From Frankiales bacterium (GTDB lineage Bacteria; Actinomycetota; Actinomycetes; Mycobacteriales; SCTD01): a stretch of DNA of 14,550 nt. The stretch's first letter is position 1, and every line of letters begins with the position of its first letter. The stretch is taken from assembly GCA_025965735.1 (NCBI GenBank), contig JAOPWK010000041.1, forward strand, positions 1 through 14,550, given 5' to 3'. Position numbers and translations under genes: made by a program. This document shows, one piece after another, positions 1 through 9,055 of this stretch. The notes beneath the pieces were generated by a model. It saw nothing but the letters and a program-made list of their open reading frames with translations. It searched no databases and was not told the origin of the DNA.

Positions 1-78
1 GCTAGCCGCGACGGGCACACGTCCAGGCAGGACCCGGGGCTGCTCCGGCGAAGTACTCCTGCGACGAGAGGGGGCGGC

Positions 79-972
79 GTGCGCCGCAGGTGCGTGGGAC
101 TGCTGGTGGCGCTGCTGAGCGGGGCGGCCGTGGTCGCCGGACTTCCCGCCGGGGCGGCCGGCCCCTCCGGATCGGCGCCGGCGGCCGACCCGCTGCCGTA
201 CCTCCCGATCGTCAACCCGAGCCCGACACCGAAGCCCAAGCCGCCGCCCCCGCCGCCGCCGAAGCCCAAGCCCGCTCCGCCGACGGCCGCCCCCGCGGAC
301 CGCTGGGCCCTGGTCGTCGGCGTCACGAACTACCGCGGCAACGTCAAGGACACCCGCGCCGGTGCTGCCGACGCCCGGCTCGTCCGCGACGTGCTGCTGC
401 GCCACGGCTGGCGCAGCGACCGGATCCGGATCCTCACCGACGACCAGGCCACCGGCCGGGCCGTTGCGGACGGCATCAGCTGGCTGCAGAAGAACAGCAG
501 CAGCAAGACGTTCAGCTTCTTCCACTACTCCGGTCACGTGAAGCAGAAGAACGGCCACGAGTTCCTCTGGCCGGTGGACAACGCCTACATCCAGGACACC
601 GAGGTGTCGCGGGTGCTCAAGGCGGTGCGCGGGACGGCGTGGACGAGCATCAGCGGGTGCGAGGCGGGCGGCTTCGACGAGGGGCTGTCCAGCTCGCGCC
701 ACCTGTTCACGGCCAGCTCGCACGTGACGGAGAAGTCCTACGAGGACACCAAGACCGGCTACAGCGTGTGGACCGGGATGCTGTTCGCCGAGGGCCTGCG
801 CGACAAGAAGGCCGACGCGGACGGCGACGGCGGCGTCAGCGTCAACGAGGCGCTGCAGTACGCCGGGCCGCGCGCCAAGACGTACACCCGCAACCAGCGG
901 CCGCACGGCCCGCAGACGCCCGAGTGGCGGGGCGGCAACGGCTCGCTGAACCTCGCGGCGCCGCGCATCTAG
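79..972 (+). CDS. Secreted caspase-fold protein (peptidase C14 / metacaspase-like)
   Basis: A 297-residue protein with a GTG start preceded by a purine-rich ribosome site at 66-74. Residues 1-28 look like a signal peptide: MRRR, a hydrophobic stretch, then an AGA-type cleavage region. Residues 47-70 form a proline/lysine linker with seven consecutive prolines. The caspase-like domain runs from about residue 74 (WALVVGVTNY) to 265. The candidate catalytic dyad is His153 in YSGH and Cys194 in SGCEAGG. Most family members have an Asp-x-Cys at the second site, whereas here the residues before Cys are Ser-Gly. Residues 246-257 fit a 12-residue EF-hand loop (Asp246, Asp248, Asp250, Gly251, Glu257), so calcium binding is plausible. 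This suggests an exported, wall-side or extracellular cysteine peptidase; the substrate is unknown. It ends 14 bases before rarA, which has its own promoter, so the two are probably not one functional unit. Confidence 0.82.
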   Translation: MRRRCVGLLVALLSGAAVVAGLPAGAAGPSGSAPAADPLPYLPIVNPSPTPKPKPPPPPPPKPKPAPPTAAPADRWALVVGVTNYRGNVKDTRAGAADARLVRDVLLRHGWRSDRIRILTDDQATGRAVADGISWLQKNSSSKTFSFFHYSGHVKQKNGHEFLWPVDNAYIQDTEVSRVLKAVRGTAWTSISGCEAGGFDEGLSSSRHLFTASSHVTEKSYEDTKTGYSVWTGMLFAEGLRDKKADADGDGGVSVNEALQYAGPRAKTYTRNQRPHGPQTPEWRGGNGSLNLAAPRI

Positions 973-973
973 C

Positions 974-979
974 TAGGGT
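974..979 (+). promoter_or_regulatory. Putative -10 box (TAGGGT) of a leaderless rarA transcript
   Basis: TAGGGT fits the actinobacterial TANNNT -10 consensus. It lies one base after the stop codon of the caspase-like gene, and exactly 7 nt separate it from the GTG at 987. Transcription would then start at or very near the G of the start codon. No Shine-Dalgarno sequence precedes that GTG. No convincing -35 box is visible, as is common for this promoter class. The same layout occurs before ruvX and mltG. Confidence 0.6.
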
Positions 980-986
980 CGCTCTC

Positions 987-2390
987 GTGGAGAGCCTGTT
1001 CGACGCCGCCGAGCAGGACGCGGCCGACCGGGTGGCTCCGCTCGCGGTCCGGATGCGGCCGAGGACGATCGACGAGGTGGTCGGCCAGCAGCACCTGCTC
1101 GGGCCGGGCGCCCCGCTGCGGCGGCTGATCGAGGGCGACGCGCCGCTGTCGGTGGTCCTCTGGGGGCCGCCCGGCACCGGCAAGACGACCCTGGCGATGC
1201 TCATCGCCCGGTCGACCCAGCGGCGCTTCCGCGAGCTGTCCGCCGTTACCGCCGGGGTGAAGGACGTCCGGCAGGTGGTCGAGGAGGCCAAGCGGGCGCT
1301 CGGGGAGACCGGCGCGCAGACCGTGCTGTTCGTGGACGAGGTCCACCGCTTCAGCAAGACCCAGCAGGACGCCCTGCTGCCCAGCGTCGAGAACCGCTGG
1401 GTCACCCTCGTGGCCGCCACCACCGAGAACCCGTTCTTCAGCGTGATCTCCCCGCTGCTGTCCCGCTCGCTGCTGCTGACGCTCGAGCCGCTGTCGGACG
1501 AGGACGTACGGGCCGTGGTCACCCGGGCACTCGCCTCGGAGCGGGGGCTGAAGGGCGAGGTGACGGTCGACGACGACGCACTGGACCACCTCGTCCGGCT
1601 GGCCGGCGGCGACGCCCGCCGCTCGCTCACTGCCCTGGAGGCGGCTGCCGGGGCCGCTGACCACGTGACGCTGGAGCTGCTGGAGCAGGCCGTCGACCGC
1701 GCTGCGGTGCGCTACGACCGCGACGGCGACCAGCACTACGACGTGATCAGCGGCTTCATCAAGTCGATCCGCGGGTCCGACGTGGACGCCGCGATGCACT
1801 ACCTGGCGCGGATGTTCGAGGCGGGGGAGGACCCGCGGTTCATCGCGCGGCGGCTGGTCGTGCACGCCAGCGAGGACATCGGGATGGCAGACCCGTCGGC
1901 GCTGCAGGTCGCGGTGGCCGCCGCGCAGGCGCTCGAGCTGATCGGCATGCCCGAGGCCCGCATCAACCTCGCGCAGGCGACGATCCACCTGACGCTCGCG
2001 CCCAAGAGCAACGCGGTGATCGCCGCCGTCGACTCGGCGCTCGCCGACGTGCGCGCCGGTCGTACCGGCACCGTCCCTCAGCACCTGCGCGACAGCCACT
2101 ACGCGGGTGCCAGGAAGATCGGTGTTGGGGGCTATCGGTACCCTCACGACTTCCCGGGAGGGGTCGTGGCGCAGCAGTACGCGCCCGACCCGGTCGTGGG
2201 GCGGGAGTACTACTCGCCCCGCGGCCTCGGGGTCGAGCGCGTCGTCTCCCAACGGCTCGCGGGGCTGCGCGAGGTGCTGCGCGGCGACCGCGGCGTCGTC
2301 CCGGAGGACGCCGCGGACGGCTTCCGTCCCAGGTGCAACCCGCCCAAGCCCACGCCAGACGAGCTCAAGCAGAAGGACGTCCCTGGATGA
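987..2390 (+). CDS. rarA: Replication-associated recombination protein A (RarA/MgsA AAA+ ATPase)
   Basis: A 467-residue AAA+ ATPase of the clamp-loader-related RarA/MgsA/WRNIP1 family, which acts at stalled replication forks. The N-terminus carries the conserved RPRTIDEVVGQQHLLGPG stretch. Walker A is GPPGTGKTT at residues 60-68 and Walker B is VLFVDEVHRF at 113-122, followed by AATTENP (sensor 1). The C-terminal part has HASEDIGMADPSAL and the family signature LRDSHYAGARK with YPHDFPGG near the end. The frame is open upstream to position 90, but that part only shadows the preceding gene. GTG 987 fits the family N-terminus and sits 7 nt after a TAGGGT box, so translation is probably leaderless. 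Its stop overlaps the next start as ATGA, indicating coupled translation with the DUF948 gene. Confidence 0.95.
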   Translation: MESLFDAAEQDAADRVAPLAVRMRPRTIDEVVGQQHLLGPGAPLRRLIEGDAPLSVVLWGPPGTGKTTLAMLIARSTQRRFRELSAVTAGVKDVRQVVEEAKRALGETGAQTVLFVDEVHRFSKTQQDALLPSVENRWVTLVAATTENPFFSVISPLLSRSLLLTLEPLSDEDVRAVVTRALASERGLKGEVTVDDDALDHLVRLAGGDARRSLTALEAAAGAADHVTLELLEQAVDRAAVRYDRDGDQHYDVISGFIKSIRGSDVDAAMHYLARMFEAGEDPRFIARRLVVHASEDIGMADPSALQVAVAAAQALELIGMPEARINLAQATIHLTLAPKSNAVIAAVDSALADVRAGRTGTVPQHLRDSHYAGARKIGVGGYRYPHDFPGGVVAQQYAPDPVVGREYYSPRGLGVERVVSQRLAGLREVLRGDRGVVPEDAADGFRPRCNPPKPTPDELKQKDVPG

Positions 2391-2788
2391 TCAGCATCGG
2401 TCAGCTCGCGGCCCTCATCGCCGCCATCGGGTTCGCCCTCCTGATGCTCGCGCTCTGCTACGTGGTCCTGAAGCTCGCGCGTACGGTCGACGAGACCAGC
2501 AAGCTCGTCGCCGGCATCAGCGACAAGACCATGCCGCTGCTCGGCGAGGTCACCACCTCCGTCACGCACGTCAACCAGGAGCTGGTCCGCGTCGACGCGA
2601 TCACCGCGAACGTCCAGTCGATGACCGGCAACGTCAGCGCGCTGACGTCCCTGTTCGCCGCCACGCTGGGCAGTCCGATCATCAAGGTGGCCGCCTTCTC
2701 GTACGGCGTCCGCTCGGTGGCGACCAAGCGGCACGAGAAGGACGTCAACAAGCGCGTCCGTGACGAGCTGAAGAAGGGCCGTCGATGA
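2387..2788 (+). CDS. DUF948 family membrane protein
   Basis: A 133-residue protein with one N-terminal membrane helix (about residues 6-28, from QLAALIAAIGFALLML). A polar, probably helical region follows with many Val/Thr/Ser positions (VDETSKLVAGISDKTMPLLGEV), and the tail is basic. This matches the DUF948 family, whose members lie upstream of alaS in many Actinomycetota; their function is unknown. The ATG overlaps the rarA stop as ATGA and is served by AAGGA at 2373-2377. An upstream in-frame start at 2333 would run inside rarA and has no domain support. The stop again overlaps the next start as ATGA, so rarA, this gene and the next are translationally coupled. Confidence 0.85.
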   Translation: MISIGQLAALIAAIGFALLMLALCYVVLKLARTVDETSKLVAGISDKTMPLLGEVTTSVTHVNQELVRVDAITANVQSMTGNVSALTSLFAATLGSPIIKVAAFSYGVRSVATKRHEKDVNKRVRDELKKGRR

Positions 2789-3075
2789 CCCGCCGCCTCG
2801 TCTACATCGCCTTCGGCGCCGCAGCCGGGATCCTCGTCGTGCACCGCGCCACCCAGGCAGCCAAGAAGTTCACGCCTGCCGGCGTGCAGAGCTCGCTGTC
2901 CGGCTCCATCGCCGGGCTCGGTGACGCGCTGCGCGAGTTCACCGCCGAGCTGAAGATCGCCATGGCCGAGCGGGAGGCAGAGCTGCGCACGACGCTGGGC
3001 CTGGACGGCAGCCACGACGTCGTCGACTACGTCGACCCCGGCCACACCGGCGGCATGGAGCCCGATGTTCGTTAA
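2785..3075 (+). CDS. Small membrane protein of the DUF6167 type
   Basis: A 96-residue protein with a short hydrophobic N-terminal helix (about residues 4-20, LVYIAFGAAAGILVV). A charged, helix-prone region follows (ALREFTAELKIAMAEREAELRTTLG), then an acidic tail. In size, shape and position between the DUF948 gene and alaS it matches a small conserved actinobacterial family that I believe is catalogued as DUF6167. No function is known. AAGGG at 2774-2778 lies 6 nt before the ATG, which overlaps the previous stop. The next gene begins 9 nt downstream. The family number is from memory; the gene itself is well supported by coupling on both sides. Confidence 0.8.
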   Translation: MTRRLVYIAFGAAAGILVVHRATQAAKKFTPAGVQSSLSGSIAGLGDALREFTAELKIAMAEREAELRTTLGLDGSHDVVDYVDPGHTGGMEPDVR

Positions 3076-3084
3076 GGCTGTCCG

Positions 3085-5748
<2,664 letters not shown>

Positions 5749-5802
5749 GGCTGCAGGTCGGGCGCTCGCCTCCCCACGGTCCCTCGTCGTCGACCTTCCG
5801 CT

Positions 5803-5976
5803 TCAGGCCTCGGGGCGCGCGCGCCTCGGCAACCCGCGTGCGCTGATCGCCCAGGCGCCCCACGCGTAGGCCCAGCCCATCAGGACGTCGAAGACGTAGT
5901 GCTCGGCGCCGTAGACCAGCGCCAGGCCCATGAGCGCGCTGTAGCCCACGAGCAGCGCCGTCAGCCAGCGCCGCAC
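5803..5976 (-). pseudogene. C-terminal remnant of a PAP2-type phosphatase
   Basis: On the minus strand about 57 codons read as a recognisable PAP2 C-terminus. A basic start is followed by a hydrophobic helix (LTALLVGYSALMGLALVYG), then AEHYVFDVLMGWAYAWG, another hydrophobic stretch and a stop. The His in AEHYVFDVL-GW corresponds to the last catalytic motif of membrane PAP2 phosphatases. The N-terminal motifs (KxxxxxxRP and PSGH) are not present upstream in any frame I can follow, so the gene is broken. It lies just downstream of, and in the same direction as, the glycosyltransferase remnant. The pair may once have been one lipid-linked sugar locus or a fusion. A short expressed membrane peptide cannot be excluded but has no start signal I can support. 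Confidence 0.6.
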
Positions 5977-6130
5977 GCCGGGCGAGCAGCGGCCCGGCCC
6001 CGCTGGCTGACGACGGCCACGACAAGCAGGACCGCCGCGCGGCCCGCCGGGGGGCCGGTGTCGCCGATGGCGATGACCTGGAGCCAAGCGCTGCGGAACC
6101 CGACGAGCGGGCCGACAGCGCCGCCGCCAC

Positions 6131-6550
6131 TCAGGCTGCCCAGGCCGCGCCGCGCCCGCCGGAGAGGGTGCGTCCGGCGTCGGCGGCGGGCAGCACGAGC
6201 ACGACGACCCCGACCAGCGCCAGCAAGCGCACGGCGGTGACGCCCCCGAGCACGCCCCCGAGCCGGAAGATGGCCACGAGCAGGGGCGGGCGGTCCAGCC
6301 ACAGGTCGCCGTAGAGCTCGGGGCCGCCCCCGTGCGCCTGTGCAGCCACCGCCAGGTAGCCGGCCTCGTCCGGCCGCACCGGTGCGCCCAGCCCGGCCAG
6401 ACGCGCGAGCACCACCAGCGCCATCGCGCCGGGCACGTGGGCCCGCCCTGCCACCCACGCCCTCTCCGGGCGCGCAGCCGCCACGAGGTCGGGCGGCTCC
6501 TGGGCGCAGCGGGGTGCCACGGCTGCCCCGCCGTGCGCCCTCCGGGTCAC
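6131..6550 (-). pseudogene. N-terminal remnant of a GT39/ArnT-like membrane glycosyltransferase
   Basis: A minus-strand frame of 139 codons beginning with GTG at 6550. After a basic N-terminus it shows a membrane helix (MALVVLARLAGLG), then RPDEAGYLAVAAQAH and LYGDLWLDRPPLL. The latter two match the conserved acidic first-loop motif and the DRPPL motif of polyprenol-dependent glycosyltransferases (GT39/GT83 type). More helices follow (VRLLALVGVVVLVLPAADAG), then a stop at 6131-6133. Intact relatives are several hundred residues long, so most of the protein is gone. In another frame, about 6130-5990 encodes a further hydrophobic segment (WLQVIAIGDTGPP then AAVLLVVAVV), consistent with deletion plus frameshift. 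A TAGGGT box 6 nt before the GTG suggests that transcription may persist. Confidence 0.6.
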
Positions 6551-6556
6551 GAACCG

Positions 6557-6562
6557 ACCCTA
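6557..6562 (-). promoter_or_regulatory. Putative -10 box (TAGGGT, minus strand) of the glycosyltransferase remnant
   Basis: The plus strand reads ACCCTA here, so the minus strand reads TAGGGT. Six nt separate it from the GTG at 6550-6548, which fits the leaderless TANNNT/RTG layout seen at rarA, ruvX and mltG. It supports 6550 as the original start of the broken gene and points to divergent transcription away from ruvX. Confidence 0.5.
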
Positions 6563-6585
6563 GGGCGGCCAGGGACGTGGAACGT

Positions 6586-6604
6586 GCTGAACGACCCGTT
6601 CAGC
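6586..6604. promoter_or_regulatory. Operator-like 19-bp inverted repeat between divergent starts
   Basis: The arm GCTGAACG (6586-6593) and its exact reverse complement CGTTCAGC (6597-6604) are separated by 3 bp. The element sits in the 100-bp gap between the minus-strand glycosyltransferase start (6550) and the plus-strand ruvX start (6651). It lies 34 bp upstream of the ruvX -10 box and 24 bp upstream of the minus-strand -10 box. Its position and symmetry suit a dimeric regulator. No regulator gene is in the window, and the role is inferred. Confidence 0.4.
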
Positions 6605-6637
6605 CGTCGTGGCTCCCACGCAGAGGTCACCCCGCAC

Positions 6638-6643
6638 TAGCCT
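6638..6643 (+). promoter_or_regulatory. Putative -10 box (TAGCCT) of a leaderless ruvX transcript
   Basis: TAGCCT fits TANNNT, and exactly 7 nt separate it from GTG 6651. There is no Shine-Dalgarno sequence before that GTG. The spacing is identical to the rarA and mltG sites, which supports 6651 as the true start over the in-frame GTG at 6609. Confidence 0.55.
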
Positions 6644-6650
6644 GCCGGTC

Positions 6651-7067
6651 GTGAGCGCTCCTCCCGGCGTCGTCCTGGCGGTCGATGTGGGGACGGTCCG
6701 CGTGGGGGTGGCGGCGTCGGATCCGCACCGGATCCTGGCGTCGCCGGTTGAGACGGTTGCCGCTCCTGGGCACCGGCGGGTGGCGGAGCTCGTCCGGGAG
6801 CGGGAGGCGGTGCTCGTCGTCGTCGGGCTGCCGACGTCGATGTCGGGTCACGCCTCCAGTGCCTCCGCCGACATGGCGCGCGAGTGGGTGGACGTCTTCA
6901 CCCCGCTGGTGGCGCCGGTGGAGGTGCGGCTGGTGGACGAGAGGCTGACCACCGTCGCGGCCGCTGCGGCGCTGCGCGCGTCCGGCAAGTCGGCCAGGAA
7001 GGGCCGGTCGCTGGTCGACCAGGCCGCCGCTGTGGCGCTGCTCCAGGGGGTGCTCGACACGCGGTAG
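6651..7067 (+). CDS. ruvX: Holliday junction resolvase-like protein RuvX/YqgF
   Basis: A 138-residue RNase H-fold protein of the YqgF/RuvX family, linked in other bacteria to 16S rRNA 5' end maturation and described as a putative Holliday junction resolvase. All signature parts are present: AVDVGTVRVGVA with Asp12, VVVGLP at residues 57-61, VDERLTT with Asp96, Glu97 and Arg98, and LVDQAAAVALLQ with Asp123 near the C-terminus. Length is typical. An in-frame GTG at 6609 would add 14 unconserved residues. GTG 6651 is preferred because it follows a TAGCCT box by 7 nt and puts the DVG motif at the usual distance from the N-terminus. It is followed after a short hairpin by mltG, which has its own promoter-like box. 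Confidence 0.93.
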   Translation: MSAPPGVVLAVDVGTVRVGVAASDPHRILASPVETVAAPGHRRVAELVREREAVLVVVGLPTSMSGHASSASADMAREWVDVFTPLVAPVEVRLVDERLTTVAAAAALRASGKSARKGRSLVDQAAAVALLQGVLDTR

Positions 7068-7084
7068 GTCGCGTGAGCGCGACC
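7067..7084 (+). terminator. Short hairpin immediately after ruvX, possible U-less terminator
   Basis: GGTCGCG (7067-7073) pairs with CGCGACC (7078-7084) around a 4-nt loop TGAG. This 7-bp GC-rich stem begins on the last base of the ruvX stop codon. No T tract follows, so it is not a classical intrinsic terminator. Such U-less hairpins are common between actinobacterial genes. It lies 12 bases before the mltG -10 box, so it could also act as a regulatory site. Confidence 0.35.
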
Positions 7085-7096
7085 TGTCCCCGCGGT

Positions 7097-7102
7097 TAGG
7101 GT
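7097..7102 (+). promoter_or_regulatory. Putative -10 box (TAGGGT) of a leaderless mltG transcript
   Basis: This is the same TAGGGT hexamer as at rarA, again with exactly 7 nt before a GTG (7110). It fixes the mltG start at 7110 rather than the in-frame GTG at 7101, which overlaps the box itself. No Shine-Dalgarno sequence is visible. Confidence 0.6.
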
Positions 7103-7109
7103 GGGGTCC

Positions 7110-8213
7110 GTGACCGACCTCCTCGACCTGCGCGACGAGCGACCCCGGCCGGGGAAGGGGAAGCGCGGCCGCGGCAAGGTGCTCGCCGTCCTGCTCCTGC
7201 TGCTCCTGCTCGCCGGCCTGGTCGCCGGCGCGGTCCTCGCCGGGGAGAAGGTGCTCGACAGGCTGCGCGGCTCCTCGGCGGCGGACTTCGACGGCGAGGG
7301 CAGCGGCGAGGCGCTCGTCCAGATCCAGTCGGGCGACACTGCGGGCGACGTCGCGGACACCCTCGTGGCCGAGGGCGTCGTCGCCAGCCGGCAGGCCTTC
7401 TTCGAGGTGGCCGCGAACGACCCGCGCGCCACCGCCCTGCAGCCCGGCTTCTACCAGCTGCGCCTGAAGATGAGCGCTGCTGCGGCCTTCGAGCTGCTGC
7501 TCGACCCTGCTTCGAAGGTGGTCGGCCGGGTCACCGTGCCGGAGGGCCGCAACGTCGAGCAGACGCTGGAGATCCTGGCGAAGGCCACCGAGATCCCGCT
7601 CGCGCAGTACCAAGCCGCCGCGAAGGACCCCAGCAAGCTGGGCCTGCCGCCGTACGCCAAGAACCGTCTCGAGGGCTTTCTGTTCCCGGCCACCTACGAG
7701 GTCGAGCCGGGCAGCACCGCCCCCCAGGTGCTGACGATGATGGTCGACCGCTTCGAGCAGGCTGCGGACACGGTCGGGCTCGAGGAGGGTGCCGCGCGCC
7801 TGGACCTCGACCCGTACGACGTCGTGATCGTCGCCAGCCTGATCGAGCGCGAGGTCAAGTTCGACGACGAGTACGGCAAGGTCGCGCGCGTCGTCTACAA
7901 CCGCCTCGACCAGGGGATCCCGCTCGGCATCGACGCCGCGGTCGCCTTCGGCGTGGGCAAGAACGCCGGTGAGCCGCTCACGAAGTCAGACCTCGCCAAG
8001 GACACGCCGTACGAGAACCGTCGCCAGACCGGCCTGCCGCCCACGCCGATCGCCTCCCCGGGCGAGGCCACGCTGATGGGCGCGCTGAACCCGGACGACA
8101 GCGACATCCTGTACTACGTGCTGGAGACCAAGGAGGGCCGCAGCTTCTTCACCAACGACTACAACGCCTTCCTGCGCCAGCGCGACAAGTCGCGCGCCGA
8201 GGGCGTCTTCTGA
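7110..8213 (+). CDS. mltG: Endolytic peptidoglycan transglycosylase MltG
   Basis: A 367-residue inner-membrane lytic transglycosylase (YceG family) that cleaves nascent glycan strands and so sets their length. A short basic cytoplasmic N-terminus (about 23 residues) is followed by one membrane helix (about residues 24-44, Leu-rich), then a LysM-like region (VQIQSGDTAGDVADTLVAEGVV) and the catalytic domain. The conserved block ASLIEREVKFDDEYGKVARVVYNRL carries the catalytic-glutamate motif (Glu246 and Glu248 are the candidates). The family signature GLPPTPIASPGEATLMGALNP and the C-terminal ILYYVLETKEGRSFFTND are present. GTG 7110 is chosen because of the TAGGGT box 7 nt upstream. The aroE start is 10 nt downstream, and its ribosome site overlaps the mltG stop, so the two are probably cotranslated. 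Confidence 0.93.
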   Translation: MTDLLDLRDERPRPGKGKRGRGKVLAVLLLLLLLAGLVAGAVLAGEKVLDRLRGSSAADFDGEGSGEALVQIQSGDTAGDVADTLVAEGVVASRQAFFEVAANDPRATALQPGFYQLRLKMSAAAAFELLLDPASKVVGRVTVPEGRNVEQTLEILAKATEIPLAQYQAAAKDPSKLGLPPYAKNRLEGFLFPATYEVEPGSTAPQVLTMMVDRFEQAADTVGLEEGAARLDLDPYDVVIVASLIEREVKFDDEYGKVARVVYNRLDQGIPLGIDAAVAFGVGKNAGEPLTKSDLAKDTPYENRRQTGLPPTPIASPGEATLMGALNPDDSDILYYVLETKEGRSFFTNDYNAFLRQRDKSRAEGVF

Positions 8214-8217
8214 GGGG
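8212..8217 (+). promoter_or_regulatory. Ribosome binding site deciding the TTG start of aroE
   Basis: GAGGGG lies 6 nt before TTG 8224 and overlaps the mltG TGA. It supports the rare TTG start, which also gives the expected shikimate dehydrogenase N-terminus, and it suggests translational coupling with mltG. Confidence 0.6.
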
Positions 8218-8223
8218 CAGCTC

Positions 8224-8994
8224 TTGAGGGCGGCGGTCCTCGGCCGGCCGATCGCGCACTCGCTGTCGCCGGCGCTCCACCGCGCCGCGTACGCCGCGCT
8301 CGGCCTGGACTGGACGTACGACGCCGTCGACTGCGGACCGGACGAGCTGCCGGCGTTCCTGTCGTCGCTGCGCTCCGACTGGGCGGGACTGTCGCTGACG
8401 ATGCCGCTCAAGCAGGCGGTGCTCCCGCTGCTCGACAGCGTCTCCGACCTGGCCCGCGACGTGGCGGCCGCCAACACCGTCGTGCTCAGCGACGGCCGCC
8501 GGCACGGCGAGAACACCGATGTGCACGGCATCCTCGCGGCGCTCGCCGAGGCCGGCGTCACCTCCGTCGAGCGGGCGGTCGTGCTGGGTGGGGGAGCGAC
8601 GGCCCGCTCCGCGCTGGCCGCTCTCGCGTCCCTGGGCTGCACCTCGCCGACGCTGGTGGTGCGCTCCGAGCCGGTCGACACGCTCGCCGCGGCCGACCGC
8701 CTCGGCGTGCAGCCCGTCGTCGCCTCGGCCTTGCCAGCCTCGTACGACCTGCTCATCAGCACGCTGCCGGCGGGCGCCGGTGACAGCTTCGCGCCGTACG
8801 TCCGCGATGTCCCCGCGCTGCTGGACGTCGTCTACGACCCGTGGCCGACCGCGCTGGCCGCGGCGTGCGGGGGAGTGGTGGTCAGCGGGGCGGCGATGCT
8901 GCTGCATCAGGCCGCCGAGCAGGTGCACCTCATGACGGGGTTCAAACCACCCGTAGATGCGATGCGGGACGCGCTGCCAGGGCTCAAGGGCTGA
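8224..8994 (+). CDS. aroE: Shikimate dehydrogenase (NADP+)
   Basis: A 256-residue shikimate dehydrogenase, which reduces 3-dehydroshikimate to shikimate in aromatic amino acid synthesis. The TTG start yields LRAAVLGRPIAHSLSPALH, where the Ser-x-Ser pair binds the shikimate ring. MPLK places the catalytic lysine at residue 63, and NTD at residues 97-99 gives the partner aspartate (Asp99). VLGGGATARSAL (from residue 120) is the NADP-binding loop, slightly altered from the usual GAGGA form. The C-terminus has VYDPWPT and GAAMLLHQAAEQVHLMTG, both typical. Its place after mltG is a common actinobacterial arrangement, in which the remaining aro genes often lie further downstream. The type IV pilus block begins 61 nt later. 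Confidence 0.95.
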   Translation: MRAAVLGRPIAHSLSPALHRAAYAALGLDWTYDAVDCGPDELPAFLSSLRSDWAGLSLTMPLKQAVLPLLDSVSDLARDVAAANTVVLSDGRRHGENTDVHGILAALAEAGVTSVERAVVLGGGATARSALAALASLGCTSPTLVVRSEPVDTLAAADRLGVQPVVASALPASYDLLISTLPAGAGDSFAPYVRDVPALLDVVYDPWPTALAAACGGVVVSGAAMLLHQAAEQVHLMTGFKPPVDAMRDALPGLKG

Positions 8995-9042
8995 CGAAGC
9001 CTGACCGATGGGACTCCTACAGGCGGTGAGGGCCGCCACGCG

Positions 9043-9048
9043 AAGGAG
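9043..9048 (+). promoter_or_regulatory. Strong Shine-Dalgarno before the Roadblock gene
   Basis: AAGGAG lies 7 nt before ATG 9056. It favours this start over the in-frame ATG at 9008, whose extra 16 residues are outside the Roadblock domain and lack a ribosome site. The 61-nt gap after aroE shows no TANNNT/RTG leaderless layout and no promoter I can defend. Confidence 0.65.
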
Positions 9049-9055
9049 CCCCGAC

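Noticed and set aside
1..78. Possible end of an upstream gene or promoter before the caspase-like gene
   Set aside because: Only 78 bases are available, with no recognisable coding signal and no TANNNT box at a useful distance. Only the ribosome site at 66-74 is supported.
90..986. Upstream extension of the rarA frame
   Set aside because: It overlaps the caspase-like gene out of frame, is Arg/Ala-rich without family similarity, and the RarA N-terminus begins at 987.
5961..6458. Minus-strand frame covering 5961-6458 as an intact gene
   Set aside because: Its first two thirds shadow the glycosyltransferase remnant and are Arg/Gly-rich. Only the piece after about 6130 looks membrane-like, which fits a frameshifted pseudogene.
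7101..7109. GTG 7101 as the mltG start
   Set aside because: It overlaps the TAGGGT box, has no Shine-Dalgarno, and GTG 7110 fits the spacing seen at rarA and ruvX.
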